From the NCBI RefSeq assembly GCF_023921225.1, contig NZ_CP071527.1, positions 2,074,501 to 2,138,500 of the forward strand: DNA of 64,000 nt. The letters run 5' to 3'. Positions within the stretch are counted from its first letter, which is position 1. Each line of letters starts with the position of its first letter. This document shows, in pieces, positions 60,552-64,000 of the stretch. A program made the position numbers and the translations under genes. The stretch comes from Legionella lytica. Lineage in GTDB: Bacteria; Pseudomonadota; Gammaproteobacteria; Legionellales; Legionellaceae. The notes under the pieces are model-generated. The model was not told the DNA's origin. It was given only the letters and a program-made list of their open reading frames with translations, and ran no database searches.

Positions 60552-63500
60552 ATGCTACAAGCCCAAGTCCTATTTCACGCGAAACGAATCCATAGAGAGA
60601 TCCTTTCTAATATAAAATACCAGGAAACCTTGCAAAAGATCATTTCTGGGACCCATCCTCATATCGAGTGGTTGGAAAATGCCCTATACGAAGGTCAGCG
60701 CGTGGGCAGTGCACGCATTGATCGCGCACAACATGGGCAAAGACTTATTTTTACTTATCTTCGAAACGCCCAAGGCAAACGATGTTTATTTATCTTAGGT
60801 GAAACTCATCATGACTATAACGAAGTCGCCCGGTGGCTAAAAACAACCGGGATTACCACGGTGGGTAGCCTGCTGGTGAAGGCCGAGATGGTGGATGAGC
60901 GTTTCCTAGACCTCTTTGATGAGCAGCCCCCTACAGAAGCTCAAGAACGTCCGCATCTCGCTTTTTTAGATGAATCCCAACAACAGGCCTTAAATCACAC
61001 CGCAACCTCGCTCATGTTCTTAGGTCCTGCAGGTGCCGGAAAAACCTTGGTTTTAGAAACCTTTATGGCAAATCACCTCACTAGTGCTGAAGTAGATATC
61101 CATCAAGCCAGTTCCAGCACCGCTTCCGACACCAGTTTGTTTGTTTCGCAATCCGAACTATTACTTGAGTCTTTAAGAAAAGAATGCGATGTCCCTGAAG
61201 TCCACTTTAACACTTGGGAGCACATGCTGGCCGCTCATTTTAAAGGTCAGAGTAAAATAACCCACTCAGCATTTAAACAATGGCTCACCAAAAATTTCCC
61301 CGGGGATGATGCCGAGCAAGTGCATTTTGAATTGAGTTTGATTGTGGCTTACGGTGAGAGCGCCTATTTAGGCCTGGAGGGAGCACGACAAACCTACTAC
61401 AGTGGGAATAAAGCCAAGCAACAGCAGTGCATCACTATTTTAAAGGCTTGGCAAAAGCATTTACATGCCAATGCCAGTTATGACCCCATGACCAGTCTAT
61501 CTCCGCCTGCTCCGGTTAAAGTAAAAACCTATTGCGATGAAGGACAAAACTTTCCCCCGTCAGCCCTGGCTTATCTCATTGAACAAGCACAAGATAACCA
61601 CTTCTACCTTAGCTTTGACCCAGAGCAATCCCTAACCTCTCCCTTTACCTATGCCTTCGTCAAACAACGGCTTAATAGTAAAGGCTACTCCAAAATAGAA
61701 CGCCTGCTGGAACAAACCTGGCGTAATCGTCCAGAAGTCGTGGAGGTAATTAATTTCCTGATGGCACAAAAACACCATTGGGAAGGCAATCACCACAAAC
61801 GCCCTTATCAGACCATTCGCTCCGCGCAAGCCCCAGGAGGACAAGTCTCTTGGGTAACTAATGCCTCTTTGGATAAATTACGAAATCATGCCCAACATGC
61901 CTCCACGGTAGTCATTGCCGAATTACCCGAAGAACCTAAGGCCCGCGAACGGGAACGTCAAGAAATTATTAAAAAAATGGGCACCCATCAAATTCTATCC
62001 GCCTCCGAGGCCATTGGCATGACGTTTAAAACCGTCATCTTGTGGAAGCCCGTCTCACTGAACCCCTGTGTACGCAAGATGCTTGCTCAAGAACAGATTA
62101 ACGCCTTAACTCTGGAGCAATGGATTTCTCTTAATGCCATCCAAATCGCATTGGGTCGTGCGCAAGAGAATATTTTCATGTATGAGCCAGAAGAGCATTT
62201 TCGCACCAAAGGAGAATTATGCTTTGGTAATAACTTGCCTATTGATGGTGCCTTAAAAGTCGCGCCGGTCGATGATAAAAAAGCTCAGGATGACGCTTGG
62301 AAGAAGAAAATTGAGGAACATCTGGCTGAAGGAAATAAAGACTTAGCCATTGATTTGATGCGCAATCAGCTCCATCTTACAGAAGAACAAATTATACACA
62401 AGCTAGGTCCTGTTGCAGAGCCAAGTTCACTACCCCAAGAATCACGCCCCCAAACAAATAAAAATCAGACTAAGTCTAAGAAAAGTGCACCAGTGCCGGT
62501 AGCAAAACCAAGTCAGCCTAAAGTAACAACAAAAACACCCAGTGCTGCGAAAAAAGGAGCTACTCCCTCCGCAGCAGCTACTGCAATAACTGTTCCTGTA
62601 GTATCAGCCCCTTCAATAGATACCTTATCTCAACTCGAAATTATTGCCGTGGTGAAGGAACTGAATGCTGCTTTTGCAAAAGGAACTACTAATGAAGCCA
62701 AAGCCAATTTAAAAACCAATTTAAAAAAATTACTTAGCCATCCTCAGGCTATACGTTATTTGTTTTATTCACCAAGTTTGGCCAATACTTGCTTAGCCAT
62801 GAAATTTATGGGCGATGCGGAGTACCAACCCATGATTCTTAGTTACTTAGGAAGCAATTGCTCATTAAATAATTTAATAGAATATCAAGATCCTGCTGTA
62901 TGCGCGGAAATCCTTAATTTTATTTCACAGAGTGAAGAGGGAATTCGGTTTTTTAAAGAATCACTAAACCAAACCGCCCTGTTAGATGACGTATACGCCT
63001 CTTTTCTCTATTCATTGACTGCTTCGAATATTGGAATCGACCTCCTGTACGAATGGCTTCAAGCTTATCCTCCATTAATCAAAGGAATTAGTGGTCGAAT
63101 GCTGTGTGTAGCACGCCCGGAAAATGGTATAATTTATGCAAATGCCTCCCCTCTATACTGGCTTTGCTCGTCAGAGATAGGACAAAAAATCCTATACCTG
63201 CTACTGAGAGAAAATCCTCAATTGGCTACAGAAATCAGCAGTAAAGCCTTGTGCTTACCGCGCACAGGAGCGAATACATCTCCTTTATATTGTCTTTCTT
63301 GCACCACTACAGGAAGAGCTATTTTAGATATATTAAAATCCAAAAATCATGAATTAACTCAATCGGTTATCGAAGAAAACCTATCTTTAATAGCAACTGC
63401 TAGAGCCTCTGAAGATAATCCACTAAATGGAGTTGTCTCTCAAAATAACTTAAATTTCCAGAGCCAACCCAAAGTAATCATACACACGTTCAGCCCAAAA

Positions 63501-64000
63501 AGTCAGACGTCCACAACCAATCTTTTTCACGAGGCTGATATTAAAGAATTGCATATACCTCAGCCATGGACTTATGTCGCCGCACCTGAAAAACAACAAA
63601 AAGTAACATTGCTTCCCCTCCCTGAAAAAGAAGGTCGTGAACCAAAGTCACTAGTCATCCGATCTCACGAAACAATTCACTATTTTTGTGCAACAGCCAC
63701 TAAGAGGCCCCTTGCCCCTCTCCCCCCATCATTCCTACAGGCAGCAGGCTTTACTGTGCAAAAAGCTGCTCACGCTCCGAACCAACCTACCGAAATAAGG
63801 CTTTATTTCAAATACCCTGAAGGTACCAATCATACTAAACCACCTATTAGTTTGCGCACGCTACTCAGTGATAAACAATATCAACCAACGAGGACGCAGT
63901 TAGTCGATTTTATAACCCAGTTAATTGCGGAAATGGATTGCTTACCTCCTAACCTTAATTTTTATCCCTCATTGGATACTGTTTTTATTATTAATCCTAA
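60552..64000 (+). CDS. Large SF1 helicase-like protein with C-terminal repeats (cut by window edge)
   Basis: The frame is open from ATG 60552 (or ATG 60540, four codons earlier) through the right edge, over 1,149 codons. A superfamily 1 helicase core is visible: Walker A GPAGAGKT at 158-165, Walker B-like DEGQ at 329-332, motif III-like FDPEQ near 356, motif IV-like TWRNRPE near Arg391, motif V-like EAIGMTFKTVIL, and motif VI-like IALGRAQENIF. After about 630 comes a Lys/Pro/Ala/Thr linker, then a helical region with at least two related repeats (63087-63360; ANASPLYWLCSSEIGQKIL and ANTSPLYCLSCTTTGRAIL). Function unknown; it could be an effector or a DNA-processing protein. Confidence 0.75.
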   Translation, partial: MLQAQVLFHAKRIHREILSNIKYQETLQKIISGTHPHIEWLENALYEGQRVGSARIDRAQHGQRLIFTYLRNAQGKRCLFILGETHHDYNEVARWLKTTGITTVGSLLVKAEMVDERFLDLFDEQPPTEAQERPHLAFLDESQQQALNHTATSLMFLGPAGAGKTLVLETFMANHLTSAEVDIHQASSSTASDTSLFVSQSELLLESLRKECDVPEVHFNTWEHMLAAHFKGQSKITHSAFKQWLTKNFPGDDAEQVHFELSLIVAYGESAYLGLEGARQTYYSGNKAKQQQCITILKAWQKHLHANASYDPMTSLSPPAPVKVKTYCDEGQNFPPSALAYLIEQAQDNHFYLSFDPEQSLTSPFTYAFVKQRLNSKGYSKIERLLEQTWRNRPEVVEVINFLMAQKHHWEGNHHKRPYQTIRSAQAPGGQVSWVTNASLDKLRNHAQHASTVVIAELPEEPKARERERQEIIKKMGTHQILSASEAIGMTFKTVILWKPVSLNPCVRKMLAQEQINALTLEQWISLNAIQIALGRAQENIFMYEPEEHFRTKGELCFGNNLPIDGALKVAPVDDKKAQDDAWKKKIEEHLAEGNKDLAIDLMRNQLHLTEEQIIHKLGPVAEPSSLPQESRPQTNKNQTKSKKSAPVPVAKPSQPKVTTKTPSAAKKGATPSAAATAITVPVVSAPSIDTLSQLEIIAVVKELNAAFAKGTTNEAKANLKTNLKKLLSHPQAIRYLFYSPSLANTCLAMKFMGDAEYQPMILSYLGSNCSLNNLIEYQDPAVCAEILNFISQSEEGIRFFKESLNQTALLDDVYASFLYSLTASNIGIDLLYEWLQAYPPLIKGISGRMLCVARPENGIIYANASPLYWLCSSEIGQKILYLLLRENPQLATEISSKALCLPRTGANTSPLYCLSCTTTGRAILDILKSKNHELTQSVIEENLSLIATARASEDNPLNGVVSQNNLNFQSQPKVIIHTFSPKSQTSTTNLFHEADIKELHIPQPWTYVAAPEKQQKVTLLPLPEKEGREPKSLVIRSHETIHYFCATATKRPLAPLPPSFLQAAGFTVQKAAHAPNQPTEIRLYFKYPEGTNHTKPPISLRTLLSDKQYQPTRTQLVDFITQLIAEMDCLPPNLNFYPSLDTVFIINP

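Overview
The window is a chromosomal segment of a Legionella species. Three things point there. The core genes are gammaproteobacterial: gyrA carries threonine at position 83, and the fab/plsX/rpmF, lapAB-pyrF, mrdAB-rlmH-rsfS and serC-aroA-cmk-rpsA clusters are present. Base composition is AT-rich. Eukaryote-like effector-type genes are scattered among the housekeeping genes: a patatin phospholipase matching VpdC, an F-box protein with a choline-kinase-like domain matching LicA, and a Ser/Thr kinase. From memory, the order gyrA-serC-aroA-cmk-rpsA-lapA-lapB-aminotransferase-pyrF-vpdC matches the L. pneumophila lpg1417-lpg1426 region. I see no tRNA, rRNA, CRISPR array, prophage or intact insertion sequence.

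Layout. 1-5052: a gene cut by the window edge, ubiA/ubiC (ubiquinone head group), the kinase, a FimT/GspH-like minor pilin and a possible HolD. 5111-8485: vpdC, then a 730 bp stretch holding a broken small gene. 8486-19739: a leftward run of pyrF, a DegT-type aminotransferase, lapB, lapA, a MITE-like palindrome, rpsA, cmk, aroA, serC and gyrA. 20026-26179: gltA, glpK and glpD (divergent), thioredoxin, adk and an SLT lipoprotein. 26321-31374: a 3'-5' exonuclease, the F-box/kinase-fold protein and two MFS transporters (mdfA and one unassigned). 31484-42563: a long leftward array covering anmK, tatD, pilZ, holB, tmk, mltG, fabF, acpP, fabG, fabD, fabH, plsX, rpmF and yceD. That array takes in fatty acid synthesis, the cell wall and replication accessories, with several ATGA or TAATG junctions.

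42676-50770: mnmA, erpA, an L,D-transpeptidase, a secreted Thr/Ala/Pro-rich small protein, an unusual gene pair (an orphan protein, then a 928-residue FAD oxidase-methyltransferase fusion), dnaQ and rnhA. 50800-55845: hutH, hutU and a POT peptide transporter, which together suit an organism living on amino acids. 56043-60440: a small orphan, then rsfS, rlmH, mrdA and rodA (elongasome). 60552-64000: a very large protein cut by the right edge, with a recognisable SF1 helicase core, a Lys/Pro/Ala linker and a C-terminal repeat region I cannot name.

The strongest candidates for something new are the SF1-helicase/repeat protein at the right edge and the FAD-oxidase/methyltransferase pair at 45.6-49.5 kb. 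Non-coding structure worth attention includes the palindromic MITE-like element upstream of lapA, a 26 bp-arm hairpin between hutU and the peptide transporter, a hairpin between fabG and acpP, and small families of dispersed intergenic repeats.
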